Shown here: in pieces, positions 26,068 to 39,200 of the stretch
Position numbering within the stretch: the stretch's first letter is position 1
How the letters are laid out: the number at the start of each line of letters is the position of its first letter
DNA from: Apis mellifera
Lineage: Eukaryota; Arthropoda; Insecta; Hymenoptera; Apidae
Reading direction: 5' to 3'
Length of the DNA stretch: 64,000 bases
Assembly: GCF_003254395.2 (NCBI RefSeq)
Contig: NC_037639.1
Location: forward strand, 15,540,537-15,604,536
Position numbers and translations under genes: made by a program
The notes under the pieces: generated by a model
Told to the model about the DNA's origin: nothing
Databases searched by the model: none
What the model saw: only the letters and a program-made list of their open reading frames with translations

Positions 26068-27871
26068 CTGCCAGACCCTCTTCTATCATTACATTACATA
26101 AAACGATTAAAGGCTATCCTACCGCTTAAAAGAATTATCATAATATTGCAATATTTTTCGAGTCATCGGCCTTACCGAGCGACGTCCTTTATATAGAAAA
26201 TATCTTGTTTATGTACAATATGCAATCCTTAATACTTCGATTTGAAAAAGGATTTTCGATATATGTACCTCCGGACAAATTAATACGCTGTACAGTCATA
26301 TCCACGGAGTATTTTTTTGTTTTTTCTTCATTATTTTCTGACAAAAAAACAACAAGAGCGAGCAATTACATTGATCGATACTTATCAATTTCTGCGATTT
26401 TACATTTTACATTTCCCGATATATTTGCACATGAAAAATATTTGATAGTAGCTTTTATAATTGTAAATGTTATTTCAATTCTTTTTTTTTATTTTTAATG
26501 ATTTATCTAATTGTCGATAATTCGATATAATTTTTATGAATTTTATATTATCTATTATTTCATATATCAATTATTAAAAAGAAAGAGAAAAGAAAAGAAA
26601 ATAGTTATTTATTCACTAAAATTTAAGAGAGGTTTAGATGCCAATATCGACAGTAAGAGTTAAAAATATTTAAACTATCTAACATACAACTTTACTATAG
26701 AATTAATTAATATTTTAATTCGTGAGTGTACGCATTCATTGTATAATCATATTTTGGTTGTCTGTTCAGATGTATATGACGTGTATACAAGTACTTCATC
26801 ATTTAATATTTATAAATTTAAGTTACAATTTCATCTCATTACGACTAGACTCTCAATCATACAATTATACAATCAATTAAAAAAATAAGAAAATTACTAT
26901 ATAATCATATTTTTCTACAAAATACATATTATATATTGTGACGTTAATCTTAAAAAAAAACTGTACTGGTAATTCGAAAATAAATTTTCAGTTTAAATGA
27001 ATGTTTAAATGAATAAAATGAATGGCAAAATCAATCCATAAAATATCCATATAAGATCATCTTACTTTTTTTTTTTTTTTTTTTTTTTCTTTTTTAGATT
27101 CTTTAATTTCCATGTTATACTGTACCAATGGTTTTTTGTACGGATTTATAACAGCAGAACGATCTTAAAAGTCTAAATTCAATAGTTTCAGTTCATGAAA
27201 CATGCGTGTATCAGAATATGTGAAAATAACGAGGCCTTTAGCATTCATCGAGTGTTACAAAGGAATAATATGTAATCGTATGGAGAAAACTACGAAGTTT
27301 GCAAGTTTATGCATAATTTTTTTTCACTTAACGCTAGTCAAATATTTACATATAAATGCTGATGCGGGTGTATTCACATGTAAATATCGATTCTACGTTA
27401 TAGTAATATAATTAATGATGCGTTAGATCGAACCGTAGTCTTCATTGAACAAACATTTTCCGACTGGTCGTGTATCTCGAAAATATGTTATTATTGTTTT
27501 ATATAATTACAGTACATATGTATAATGGTAATGTCTAGAAAAGAAATGTTCCCTTCATTCGTATTCTTCTTTACTGCATTTTTTTTAAATGTATATACAG
27601 AGAAGCAGATCTTTCATGATTCTCTTGCCTTTTTCGGACATGACTGTACTGGTGTCTATATTATTTTTCCCTCTTTTTTTTTTTTTATATTTTTATCTAT
27701 TTATTTTTTTAACAACTTCGTCCTCGGTTTATGTGGCTTTTTTTTTTCGTCTCTCTTCCGGTTTCCTCCGTCCATTTCTAATTATTTAATCACTCGATTT
27801 TCAACTGATTTGTGCTAAACGACAATATGTATTTTAATGAATGTACGTTTTGCACGGCCGTTTTGTTTATA

Positions 27872-27873
<2 letters not shown>

Positions 27874-27931
<58 letters not shown>
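27874..27931. repeat. (CT)n microsatellite, about 29 repeats
   Basis: Pure CT dinucleotides on the plus strand, GA on the sense strand of the large gene's presumed 3'UTR. Confidence 0.95.
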
Positions 27932-27938
<7 letters not shown>

Positions 27939-28190
27939 CCTTTCTCTATCATTTCTTATTTATTTATTTTTTCCAAACTTTTTTTTAATAATTTTTCTTT
28001 CCTTTTTTTTTTCTACATTATTTTCTCGTATCATTGTTCATTTAAAGATATCAAAGTGACGCGACAATTATCGTTCTCTCAAATACTGATATCAAGGGTT
28101 TGAGTGAGAAAAAACAGTAGTCTTAATAACATACGATACAAAAACTCTAAGTTAATCATTTTAACGGCCAGTGTGAAGCGATTTGAATTT

Positions 28191-28335
28191 CTTTCTTTCC
28201 TTTCTTTTTCTCTGCCTTCTTTTTCTTCTTCCTCTTCTTCTTTTTCTTCGTCTTCTTCTTTTTCTTCTCTGTTTTTACGTTTGTTTTTTCCTTTTTTTTT
28301 TTCTCTTTTTTTTTTCTTTTCTTTTTTTTTTTTTT
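28191..28335. repeat. Imperfect (TTC)n / poly-pyrimidine tract
   Basis: Alternating TTC, TTTC and long T runs with almost no purines. It is one of several pyrimidine tracts between 27.5 and 30.1 kb. Confidence 0.85.
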
Positions 28336-29825
28336 TAAGTACCTGAAAAGCTCTCGATCCTGGAAAACTTTGCTTATCCTTAAGTGTCTTTCTTCTAGAT
28401 TTTTTTTTTTCTTCCTTTACTTAAGTCCATTCATGATTTTTTTTTTTCTTTTTACGAAGACTACAGTTACCCCTCTATTATAAATGCGATTGGTACGACT
28501 AAAAGGTTGGCGAAAAAGGCCAGGCTATCACTGACAATCGTATTCTCTCTTTCTCGTTTTTATCTCTTCCATTCACTCACTCATACTACATGCAAATTCT
28601 TTCTTTTCTTCTCTCTCTATTTCTCGCTCGTACTTTGCTTGTAATAATGTATAAGCTACATGTAATGTTTTCTTTTTCTCCATCTCATCAAAAAATACGT
28701 ATTATTATTATTATTATTATTATTATTTTAATGTAATGTTCTTTCAAAATTTACATCTACACATAAAGATGCATTTCTTTAACGTCTCTATCTCTTTGTT
28801 TTTTATTTGTTGTTCGTCTCACTTTTTCTTTATATTTCACTTTTATTTTGTGTTTTCTCCCTTTTTTTCATTCTTTTTCTCTTTCTTTCTTTCTTTCTTC
28901 TTCTTCTTCTTCTTGTTTTTTTTTTTTACATCACTTTAGCTGTACAGGAAGATAAGAACTTACATTTAGACAATAACATTAACTTGATTTTTTTCTTGTC
29001 GACTCGCTCCGCTGGAAACTCGTCGGATTAAATTGCTGAAAAAGTTTTAAGGATTATTCGTTGAGCGATTTCGGAGAAGGGGAGTCGAAAAATGTTTAAA
29101 TGTACATTATTTACAAACGATGATTGAGTGATCGAGAATGGAAGAAGATAGGCAACGAAAGTTAGAAGAAGAACGGATAAATTCGTAAAAGGCGCCTAGT
29201 AAGTAAAAAACGTATATATGCGTCAAACGTATATATGTGTAAGATATTTTAAGGGTTTTATAAATTTTATAACTTTTGTTTTGCATTTTGTTTTTTGTTA
29301 TTGCTAATGACACAATAATAATAAGATTCATTTATATCTTCGATTTTGGACGAAGTATCCTTCCAAAAAGAAATTCGAATTTTTTCGAGGAGATTGCGGC
29401 AATTGTACTTGGATTTGTTTCCCAATTTATCAACCTTTCACTTTCTCTCGCTTGAACAGAATTTCCGAATTTTCGAAGCGAAAGATTTTCGTTCGAAAGT
29501 TGCAGCGGGCGATTCCTTCACGACACGCAAGTCAATTTTATTTTAGATTGCTTAAAAAACAATGATGAGAATTATATGATAAATGATCGACGACGACGTG
29601 TGCACGAGGTAGAGTTTTTTTTACTAATCGATGAATAAGAATAAGAAAACGAAGAGGATAATTATCTTACAATAATACGATCTCAAAAACGAAGCAATTA
29701 ATACAATTTACAATTGGATTATAAGAAAAATAATAAATTTAAAAATTACAATACGCTTATATGTCGTACGTTCATTTCTCCTTTTTTATCATTTCCATTT
29801 TTTTTTCCAAGTTTCTCTTTCCTTC

Positions 29826-29992
29826 CATTATTATTATTATTATTATTATTAATATTAATAATATTATTATTATCATTATCATTATCATTTTTATTATTAC
29901 TATTATTATTAATATTATTATTATTAGTATTATTATTAATATTATTGTTATTTAATATTATTGTTGTTATTATTATTAATATTATTATTGTT
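29826..29992. repeat. (ATT)n microsatellite, imperfect
   Basis: About 165 bp of ATT/AAT trinucleotides with short AATATT, CATT and GTT interruptions, giving Ile/Asn-rich spurious ORFs in several frames. Confidence 0.93.
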
Positions 29993-31652
29993 ACTTTTTT
30001 TCTTTTTTTAATTTTTTTTGTTTTTTTTTCCTTTTTTTTTTTTTTTTTTTTTGCTTCTAAACGGAATCACTTTGGTTCGTATCACGAAATGAGACTATTC
30101 ACAGGAACATTACTTTTCAACATCCTTAATCCTTCTTAGTTCTTTCTTTCTTTCTTTCTTTTTTTCTTCTTCTGCGCCAGAGGTAACACATTAAACGCTT
30201 CGATTTAATTCGATTTTTCCAACTCTTTATCGTGGAAAATTTCCGCGATCACCCCAAAGGGGTGATATGAAAGTGAGAAAGAAACGGCGGTACGGAAATT
30301 TATATATTATAAGTGTTTTCATGGCTTAATTAATTAATTATACAACCTTTACACAAGAATTTCTTCCTCTTTTCGTTTCGTTTCATTTTTTTTCGTTTTG
30401 TAATAAATTGCAGGCATTCACGCGTCACGACAGCACACCGAAAGATGATATAAACTTGTTTATTCATTTCTGAAACAAGGTGAAGCGATTTTGTACTAAA
30501 GTGCAGCGATATAATACTATTTTATATATATATATATACTTTTTAATGAATTATCTACGTAATGTACAGTTTTTTTTTTTTCCTTTTTGGATACCTTTTT
30601 TTTTTTCCTTTTTTCTTTTTTTACATGCACCGTGACAACAAGGTATGGTCGGCTCGTTACACAACTCTTGCTCTTAATTTCATATATATATATATATCCT
30701 TTTGTTCTCATCTTATACGTCCTTTTCTTCGATATCTTCCTTTTTTTCTTCCTTCCTTTTCAAATATTCTCTTCGCTTATATTTTATTTTTTTTCTTGCC
30801 ATTATAATCCGTTCAATTATCTCTCTCTCTCACACACACACACTCTCTCTCTCTCTCTGTAATCATAAGATATATTTACGACATACGTTTATAATTTACA
30901 AGGACTATCTTGATTTTAGAGGTTAAGATTCGCTATAAGTTTTATCGAGAACTTTACGCAAAAGGCAAAGAATTCAATCAGCATCGTCTCGCTACGTTAA
31001 TTCGCCGAACGAGATCCGTTATAATTTCCCTATTCAGTCTGACCATACCATGTAAAAGAACGTAGTAATAGTATCATCATAACAGATACAGTAGACAGAA
31101 ATAATGAATTCAGGCTTTTTAATTATAAATTCTTTAGTCTGCGAGGGATCTATCTATCGACAGTCGGATACAGTTCTCTATTTCTATCTCTTTCTTCCTT
31201 CTCTCTCTCTCCCTCCCTCTTACCACGCGCTCACTCTCTTCTTCCCTTTCGAAAAACACGCCTATTCCTCGCCGTTTTATATTCTTCCTAACCTCATCTT
31301 CTTTTTGACTAGATTGCGTCTCTCTAATTATCCTTAACGATTTAACCTAAAGTCTGCCATTCATTATAATTTTCATCTTACATGTCTAGTATTATATAAT
31401 AACATCTAGTTGGTAAGAGGATGACCTACAGTGTTGTCGTTTCGTTACGACAATCCTTCCTTCGCTCTCTCTCTTTCTCTTCCCCCCTCTCTTTCTCCGA
31501 TCGATCGAGCAAGCTTCACACTCGCTCGAACGAAGAAACACTTGCTCACGCGTTTAACTTAAACATCTCGCCTAAATACAAGAGGATAGTCATTTCCGAA
31601 TTACCGGTATATTAAAAGTTTGTTTCAATAAACCTCATACATATATCGACTA

Positions 31653-31684
<32 letters not shown>

Positions 31685-31957
31685 TTTTATATACATTCAT
31701 ATATATTATATATACATATACACATAATATATATATACACACACGCGCGCGCAGATTCGCATGTTTGTCACCGATTTCGAATTTGCGAAATCTATTAATC
31801 GGATTCTATTCGACTGCTAAGTTTCTCTCTGTGTAATAGTTCTCTCTGTGTAATAGTGGCAATAGTTTGCAAGGACACGCCCGGATACACGTTTTTGGAA
31901 GCTCCTTCGTCACTGGACAAACAACTGCGTCCACGATGGGATAAAAGCATACAGCAT

Positions 31958-32016
31958 TATTATTATTATTATAATTATAATTATTATTATTATTATCATC
32001 ATCATCATCATCATCG
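31958..32016. repeat. (ATT)n then (CAT)n microsatellite next to the stop codon
   Basis: ATT/TAA trinucleotides at 31958-31995 change into seven CAT units at 31996-32016, about 40 bp beyond the stop codon of the large gene on the sense strand. Confidence 0.9.
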
Positions 32017-32053
32017 AACACGCGATGCTCCGTCGAGCGTTCGAACGCTAGGA

Positions 32054-35000
32054 CTACCTTTTCTTGCCGGCCTGTTTCGACGACAATCGTTTCTTTAACC
32101 TCGGATGATCGGATTTGACCGACTTCTTTTTAGGTCTCTCGGGGGATCCGTTACAACAGGCGCATCCCTTCTTAACGTGGCCGCGCAAACTCGAACGCCT
32201 AGCCCGACAGTCCGGCTCGACCAATGCGATATTCCCCGTTTCGTCGTCGGAGGGCTCCGATGCCTTATCACTGGAAACCATAACCGAATCTTGGATCGAC
32301 TCGCTCGATACCTTAATTCGTTTCGACAGACTACCCTTGTGATCTGCCCGATTCAATACCACCCTTGCATTCACCTGCAGCTTGTCTTTCTTTTTCAGAT
32401 AATTGCAACGCCGCTCGTTCGACAATGATTTGAGACTTTGCACACTGTCCTCGAGCCCGTTGCTAAGAGCGTTCTCTTCCGGTTGGCTGCCGATCGATTC
32501 GCTTATACTCGAATTATCCTCCTCGTCGCTGCTCGACCTAGTCCTCTCGGACATCGGGCTCTCCCAAGATAGGTAATCCATACGGGTCACCTTCGACGCG
32601 ATCCGCTTCTTGTTTGTGTACGTGTACTTGTGCGTCGACAACATCGGCCCGGCTATCGGGGAGAGGGGGGAGGGTATGGTGACGTCAGCAGTGTTGCTAC
32701 TTAGCAAGGTTAAACTCTCGTCCCCCGAGCTGGCTGCCGACGTGTTGTTTACATTGATGCTAGGCGGCAACGATTCCGAGTCCAGATCGATGTCCAACTT
32801 CATGTTCGAAGGTATGCTAGACACGCTGCTGGGCGAGCCCTCCTTCGAACCGTTCCTGGACGCGATCTTCCCTCGATCCTTAAGCGTGTCGTTCTCCAAC
32901 GAGGCAAGATTCGTTGGTGATAATCTCGATATATCGGAATTACTGTTCGACGCCTCGTCCTGGCTCAAATTGTCCAACGTTAATCGCATGTGTTTGGCGG
33001 GATTCTCGAGGTGCAACTCCTCTGCCCCCCCACTCCCCTTCTCCCTCCTCGACCGTTTCGCCGAGTCTTTCGCAGACCTGCCCCTCTGCCCCCCACTCTT
33101 CCTACGCTCGTTAACTTTGAAATCGGCGATAGGGCTGGCGTCCCTGCTCCCGCTCGACGAATCGAGGGAGCGAAAGTAGGAGCCACTGTACGATTTCATG
33201 CCCAACGGTTGGCTGCACGACGCGTCTTGGGACGAGTGGTCGAAGGAGGGGGAATGATTCGTGTCGAAGAGAAGATCCGCCTCCGGGAAGAGGTCGCTCG
33301 TGCTCGGCTCGTCCACGCCGAGATCCTCGCACTCCTCCGACAAACTCTTCTGCAACTTCATCTCGCGTTCCATGGCCGCAGCCTTCCTCTCCATCTTCTG
33401 TTGCAACAACTCCCTGTCCAATCTCGGATTCAATGGGGTTTTCATCACGTTGCTCTTGTTCGCGTATTGTTGGAACGGTTCCAAGGTGTGATTCATGAAG
33501 TATTTCTTCGCGTTCGTCTGGTATATCTGGCCGCCGGACATCTCGATCCCCTGCCCCTTGTTTATGATCTGCAACACGCTCTGCACGTTCTCCGTGTTGT
33601 CCGAGTATCTCGAGTTCAACGGGTCTATGCTCAGAGAATTCGTGGACGTGGGCACGTATCGCCAGGGAGTGTCGGGCGACACCTTCCCCTCTGGCTCCCA
33701 AGCCTCTTGCAATCTGGCGTTCCCATACAACAAACCGTTGCCAACCTTGCACGAGACCTCGATACCCTCGCTCGACTGTTGCACGGAGGACTCTTGGCTG
33801 TCGGAACTGCTCGGCCCGCCCGTCACCAGAAACTGCGTCGTCCCATCGATCCCACCGCTCTGCTTGCTTCCAACCGTTATCGTCGACATGGAATCTGCGA
33901 AAAGGTTACACAACAAGTTACACCGCGCTCGAGAATACTTTCCAAAGAAGTCGCGTACGTACCCATCGCGTCGTCGATTTTTCTCTTCACAGTCTTCGGC
34001 GAGATGATCTTGGCACCGGGGATAATCTCGGTGGACGTGTCCTTCGGATCCTTTTGCTGTTGCTGATGATGATGATGGTGGTGATGGTGGTGGTGGTGTT
34101 GCTGTTGTTGCTGTTGCTGTTGAGCGGCGTCGTTCAACAAGGAGACGTCGGATTGCGTGGCGAATGCGAGGGCGATCGTCGCGCCGGTTTGAATGGACAC
34201 GTGTTTGTCGTTGTGAATTTGGCTCCCCTCTTGGGGAGATTGGTTGCTCTTCTCCGGGCTGTGCTGCGCGATCGTCGCCGTCGGCGTGATGCACACCACG
34301 TTCTCCGACTTCAATCCAGGGCTTGCCAGTTTGTGTATGGACGAGTTGAACAATCTCGCCCCTTGAAGCGTCAAATTTGGATTGCTGGTGATCACCCCGC
34401 AGATCGGCTGGCCCCCCTCCCCGCCCTCGCTCAGGTTACGCTGAATCAGCCCGATCGCAGAGTTCCCCTTGTTGACGACGATCGCGTTCCCCCCACCTCC
34501 GGACTCCACCGCGTCGGATTTCGCCGCGGCCAGTTCCCCGGCTATCACGTTGCCCGCCTTCTCCCCCACCACCCCTTCCCCCGTGAACTGGCCGTGATGA
34601 TTCCCCCCCGCGCCCTGCGGTATCACCACCGACGCACCTTGAACGTTCTGCGCGCCGGCCAACGACGCCTGACTCCCGGACAACGTCTGCAACGTGGGTA
34701 TCTTCACCTGTTTCACCTGGGCCGGCTGCGAGATTATCTTGCCCGCCTGGTTGAGGAACGACTGGAGGACCAAGGTGTTGGAAACGGCCGCGTTCCCGGT
34801 CGCGCGTACCGTCGCCGGGACGGTGGCGAGCAGTTTGGATCCGCTCGACACTATCGTGAACTGTTGCCCCCCTTTGACGAGGTTCATGGGAAGGATGTAG
34901 TTGGGGCCAGGGACGAGGACGGCCGTGCTACCCATCTTGCCCGTCACCGAGGCGAGGGCCTCGCTAACCGACACGGAACCCGTCTGCACCGCCTCCTGCA

Positions 35001-36178
35001 CGATCACCGCCCTCGGCTGGCCGGGCCCAGGCTCGGCGAATATCAGATTTCGCCTCTTCACGCTCACCTCGACACCGTCGTTCGAGTCGTTGGCAAGATT
35101 TCGCACCTCTGCCGCGGCGCCGACCGCCTCTGCCGCGCTCCCGACGCTGGGGGAGGGCTCCTCGACGGGGGCGGGGAAACCGGCAGGGCTGTCCTGCACG
35201 TGCACCACCCCGCTCGACGAATCCTCGCTGCCCATAGTCCTGCCGAGATCGTCCGTGCTCGGGCTCAGCTCCGAATTCTGTTGCCCGCCCACCGACTTCG
35301 CCTTGCTCGCGCTCGACTTCTTCCTTTTCGACGATTGGCTGGGATTCGTGGGCGGGTTCGACCTCCTCCTTGGCGCGGGTTTGTTGTTCAGATCGGGCGA
35401 GTTGCGCAATTGCTCCGCGTACTCGTCCAAGATCGCGTAAATCCTTTGCGCCGTTTGCTCGTCCTCCTGCGGTTTCTGTTGAGGTTTCGGTATCGGGGAC
35501 GATTTCGAGGTGTTCGTCGCGCTCGTTTTAACCGTTTTCGGCGCCGCCTTCTTCACCGTTTTCGAGGAGGGAGGGGTGGGCGGTGTTTTGCCGGCCGGAG
35601 GTATAGGGGCCGGGGCGGGTGTCACGCACGGGCTCGAGGAGCTTTGGGAGGTGACGCTCAACGCGGGGGAGGCGGCAGGTTGACAGTAACTCGTCACAAC
35701 AACGACCGGTGTCGAGTTAGGCGTCTTCGAAACCGCGGAACCCGCGTTCTGATTCACGTACGCGAGCGACACTTTTTGAGAGAAAACGTCTTGTTGGAAA
35801 TTCACCGTCGCGTTACCGTTGCTCGCGAACTCGTTTCCCGTCGTCCCTCCGGTTTGCTGGGTTGGCATCAACAGTTGTTGAGCTAGCGCGCTCACGGACA
35901 CTTGCTGTTTTCCGGCTTGAGTTTGTTGCTGCTGTTGTTGCTGCTGCTGCTGTTGTTGCTGTTGTTGGGTGGTCGTTTGCGTTTGCACGGTGGTGGTGGG
36001 CGAGGTGGATATCGTTTGATGGGACTGAGGTTGAATCGTGCTCCTCTCCTTCACCTGTTCCAACACGCTCTCGAACTCCCTCAATTGTTCCAAAGTGGTC
36101 GAACTCACTTGATTCGGCACCTCTATGGGGGAACCGAGCAAACTGTCCGTTCGAACCGTGGACTGTTGCTGTTGTTGC

Positions 36179-36214
<36 letters not shown>

Positions 36215-39200
36215 AATCTTGGTGTGGTGAGTACGGCTTGTATAGCTCCCGTGATATTTTGTTGCCTCAAAGGAGCTCGGATGATGTTCAATTTGACCAC
36301 AGGTGTCCTTCCGGTCGGTATCGAATTCGCGTGCGATATCGTAGGTATGATGTTCAACTGGCTTGGATTCGTGGTCGATATGGTGACAGGGATTTTGTGC
36401 GTGTATATGACACCGGGGGAGGCGTTCTGAACACTTTGCACCAACTGCGTCAACGTTTGACTCGCGTTCGGGCTGGTTGCCACCACGTTCGCGTTATTCC
36501 CGGAGCTTTGAACGATATTCAATATCTGTCTACTCGTGGTCGATAATTGTAACGTGTTTGGAATGTTCGCGATGGATTGCACGTTTATCCCCGTAGACGG
36601 GCTCGCCTGTTGCGCGTTGGGCACCGACGTTTGAACAGCTTTCGAGAGGTTACTCGCCTTTTGGGGAGAGACCGATTGTACCAGAGTTTCCGCCGAGGCG
36701 GCGCCACCTGTCGACACGCCGCTCGCGCTCGACGAGTCTGTGGAAAGCGTGTATATAGTTTTACCGAAGGCCTGTTGAAATTTCGGCAAGCCTGCGTTCT
36801 GCCCGGAATTTTGCGCGCCCCCTTTCGTCAATCTCTCGTACGTGTTCCTGCCATTCCCGCCGTTCTCGCCTCTCTGATTTTGCCGTGAAAAGTTGGATCC
36901 TCCTCCTCCTCCTCCTCCGCCACCGCCTCCTCCGTCCTCGATATTTTGCAGATTGAGAACGTTCCTCTGATTCGACACCACGTTCGGATTCACGGAGGCC
37001 AATTGATACGTACCGTCCGGTTTGCAAACGATCTGCAACTGTTCGGACGCGATGTTCGTCGAGGAGATCCCCGAGCTCGTTGTGGTGGTGACGGCGGTCG
37101 TCGTCGCGACAACGGCGGAACACGGGGACGGGGATTTCTTGGGCGATTGACTCTGCTGGTTTCGCCGTTGGATCGGCATCGTTCGGGGGCTCGAGTCCGA
37201 CTCGAGTTGGCCGGAAACGTTGGTGGTCGTGGAAGAGGTGGGCGAGTTGTCGGGCGGTTGATTCGTCTCTTCGCCTACGTCGGGAAGAACGGAGGATCTC
37301 GGCGGAGGCGTTTGACCGGCGGGACTCATGCCTACGCCACTGTCGTGGCCCCCCGAGGAGGGGGTGCCGGGTAACTGAATATTGCCTGCCACGCTCGGCG
37401 TTCTGTTCGGTCTGGGAGGTGTGTTGCCGCTGTTCACCGAGCCCGAGTTCGGGCTCTGCGGAATGTTTCTGGAAAGTTGGACGACGTTCACCGTGGGCCG
37501 CATTCTCGGCGGCACCATCATGTCCAACGTGTTCAGACCTGGCACGTTCTTCGCCAATATGTCCGAGTCCCTGACAGCCTTGGCCAGAATGTCGAACTTT
37601 CGTTTACCCAAATTTGACTTCGAGTTGAGATCCCGGCCGTCGGCGGGCGTCAAATCCGTTTTGCCGATAATCGCCGCCCCGTTCCCCTTTTGCTTCTGAT
37701 GGTGATACGTGGACAAGGTGTTCTTGTTGGGCGAGAACGGCATGTTTTTCTGTATATTGATCAGCTCACTGGTTATATCCCCGCTGCTGAGCCGCTGCTG
37801 TTTCTTGGCCCGGATCAACTTCCTGTCGATCTCGTCCGCCCTAGTCAACACGATCTTCGGGTTCAAGTTCAACGTGCTCAGCATGGGTGCGAATTTCGTC
37901 ACGTTGTTCGCCGCGCTATTCTCTAAATTATTATTGTCTTTGCTCTTGTTCAAAAGATTCTTTTGCAGTATCTGGGAGATCCTCGTGGGTTTCTTCGAGT
38001 TCTGCGGCCTGAACATCCTCAACGATTTCAGCACGGCCGGGTCGCTCCTCCTCTCGGTGATGATCAAAGGGGCGGCCGCCGTGTACGCCGAGCCCTTTAT
38101 CGTCTCCCGCTTGTTCTCGTCCATATCGGCCGAGAACAGGGTGATGATATCGTTGCTACTCACGTCCGAACCGCTCGCGTCCTCGTTCGTGCTCGCGTGC
38201 CGCACGTTTTCGTTGACCAGCATATGGAAATGCGATACCGAGTCGACGGTCAGCTTGGACCCCTTGGCGCGTAGCTTCTTCCCCGCCTCCTTCCCGCCCG
38301 GCGACGTCTTGTTCCCGCCCGCCTTCTTCTTCACGTCCAATCGGCATCCGTCGCTCCCCAGACTGTCCGTTTGACTGTCTTGCGTGTTGCTGTCGGAATC
38401 GGACATCGAGCTGACCCTGTTCCTAAAGTGTTTCGGCTTGCGCTCGGTGCTGTCGTAATCGCTCTCCGACGATTCCAATCTGTGGATCTTTCTCTGCCTT
38501 CCCGTCCTCCTTATCCGAAGCACGCTGCCGCTGTCCGAGTCCGTGGTGGTTGTGTCGTCGAGGCTCCTCCTCGTCGAGGACCTCTTGTAATTACCCGCCG
38601 GTTGAAAGCTGCCGAACTGTTCCGAGTTGTCCGACGGCAGATCGACCCACTGCTCGTAACCCTTCTCGATCCCGAAAAATATATCCTTGGTGTCGTCCTC
38701 CGAGGGCCAATCCTTGAACTGGGAGTAATCGATGTTCAGGTATTTCAACTCTTTGTTCGTGTTCCTCATCTCCTCGGCGTTCTCCAAGTATCTCTCGCAA
38801 AGGCTGTTCAACTCTTTCCAATCCAGCACCCAGCTGAGCATGTGGTAACGGGGGCTGCTCAACACGACCGCCAAATCGTCGCACAGTTGGGGGGAGAGCC
38901 CGAGCTTCTCCGCGTCCAACACCTGATTAGGCACGGATTTCTCGTCGTAGTTTGCGGAACCTGTCACCGCGTCGCCCTTGATCAGTATCAAGGCGTCCAG
39001 CGTTCTCTCCACGTTCCTCGCCCCGGGGCTTGCCGGGCAGCTCGCCTCGGGCGTTTTGCTCCTCGAGGATATATCGTTGCCCGTGAACTCGCCGCAATTG
39101 AAGCACAGCTCGCCGAGCGGGCCGTTCGACAACGGGTCCCTCCTCGGGTGCAACGGGCACCTGTCGCTCCCCGAGATCATCGCCGCCGCCGCCGCCGTCT

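Larger units (their letters stand above)
26068..32053 (-). other. Probable ~6-kb 3'UTR of the large minus-strand gene
   Basis: No ORF with coding character on either strand. Plus-strand ORFs here are Phe/Ser/Leu translations of pyrimidine runs. On the sense (minus) strand the region is purine-rich, with GA, GAA and TAA tracts. It continues from the large gene's stop codon (32054-32056) to the minus-strand AATAAA at 26062-26067. Alternative nearer poly(A) sites are likely. Whether all of it is transcribed cannot be told from sequence. Confidence 0.45.

Noticed and set aside
27525..30862. Many plus-strand ORFs rich in Phe, Ser and Leu
   Set aside because: Translations of pyrimidine tracts and microsatellites, with overlapping frames equally open.
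33877..33962. Extension of the 5.85-kb exon reading frame to a stop at 33877
   Set aside because: A GTACGT donor starts at 33962 and joins in phase to the acceptor at 33895, continuing into a 613-codon last exon. The extension peptide is intron translation.
33895..34294. N-terminal part of the 746-codon ORF starting at 34294 (minus)
   Set aside because: Upstream of 33894 this frame overlaps the real exon in another frame and then the intron. Only 33894-32054 is coding.
34054..35886. 610-codon plus-strand ORF, and others at 32990-34066, 35902-36546 and 38371-39369
   Set aside because: Antisense shadows of the GC-rich large exon, with Arg/Leu-rich composition and homopolymers opposite the poly-Q tracts.
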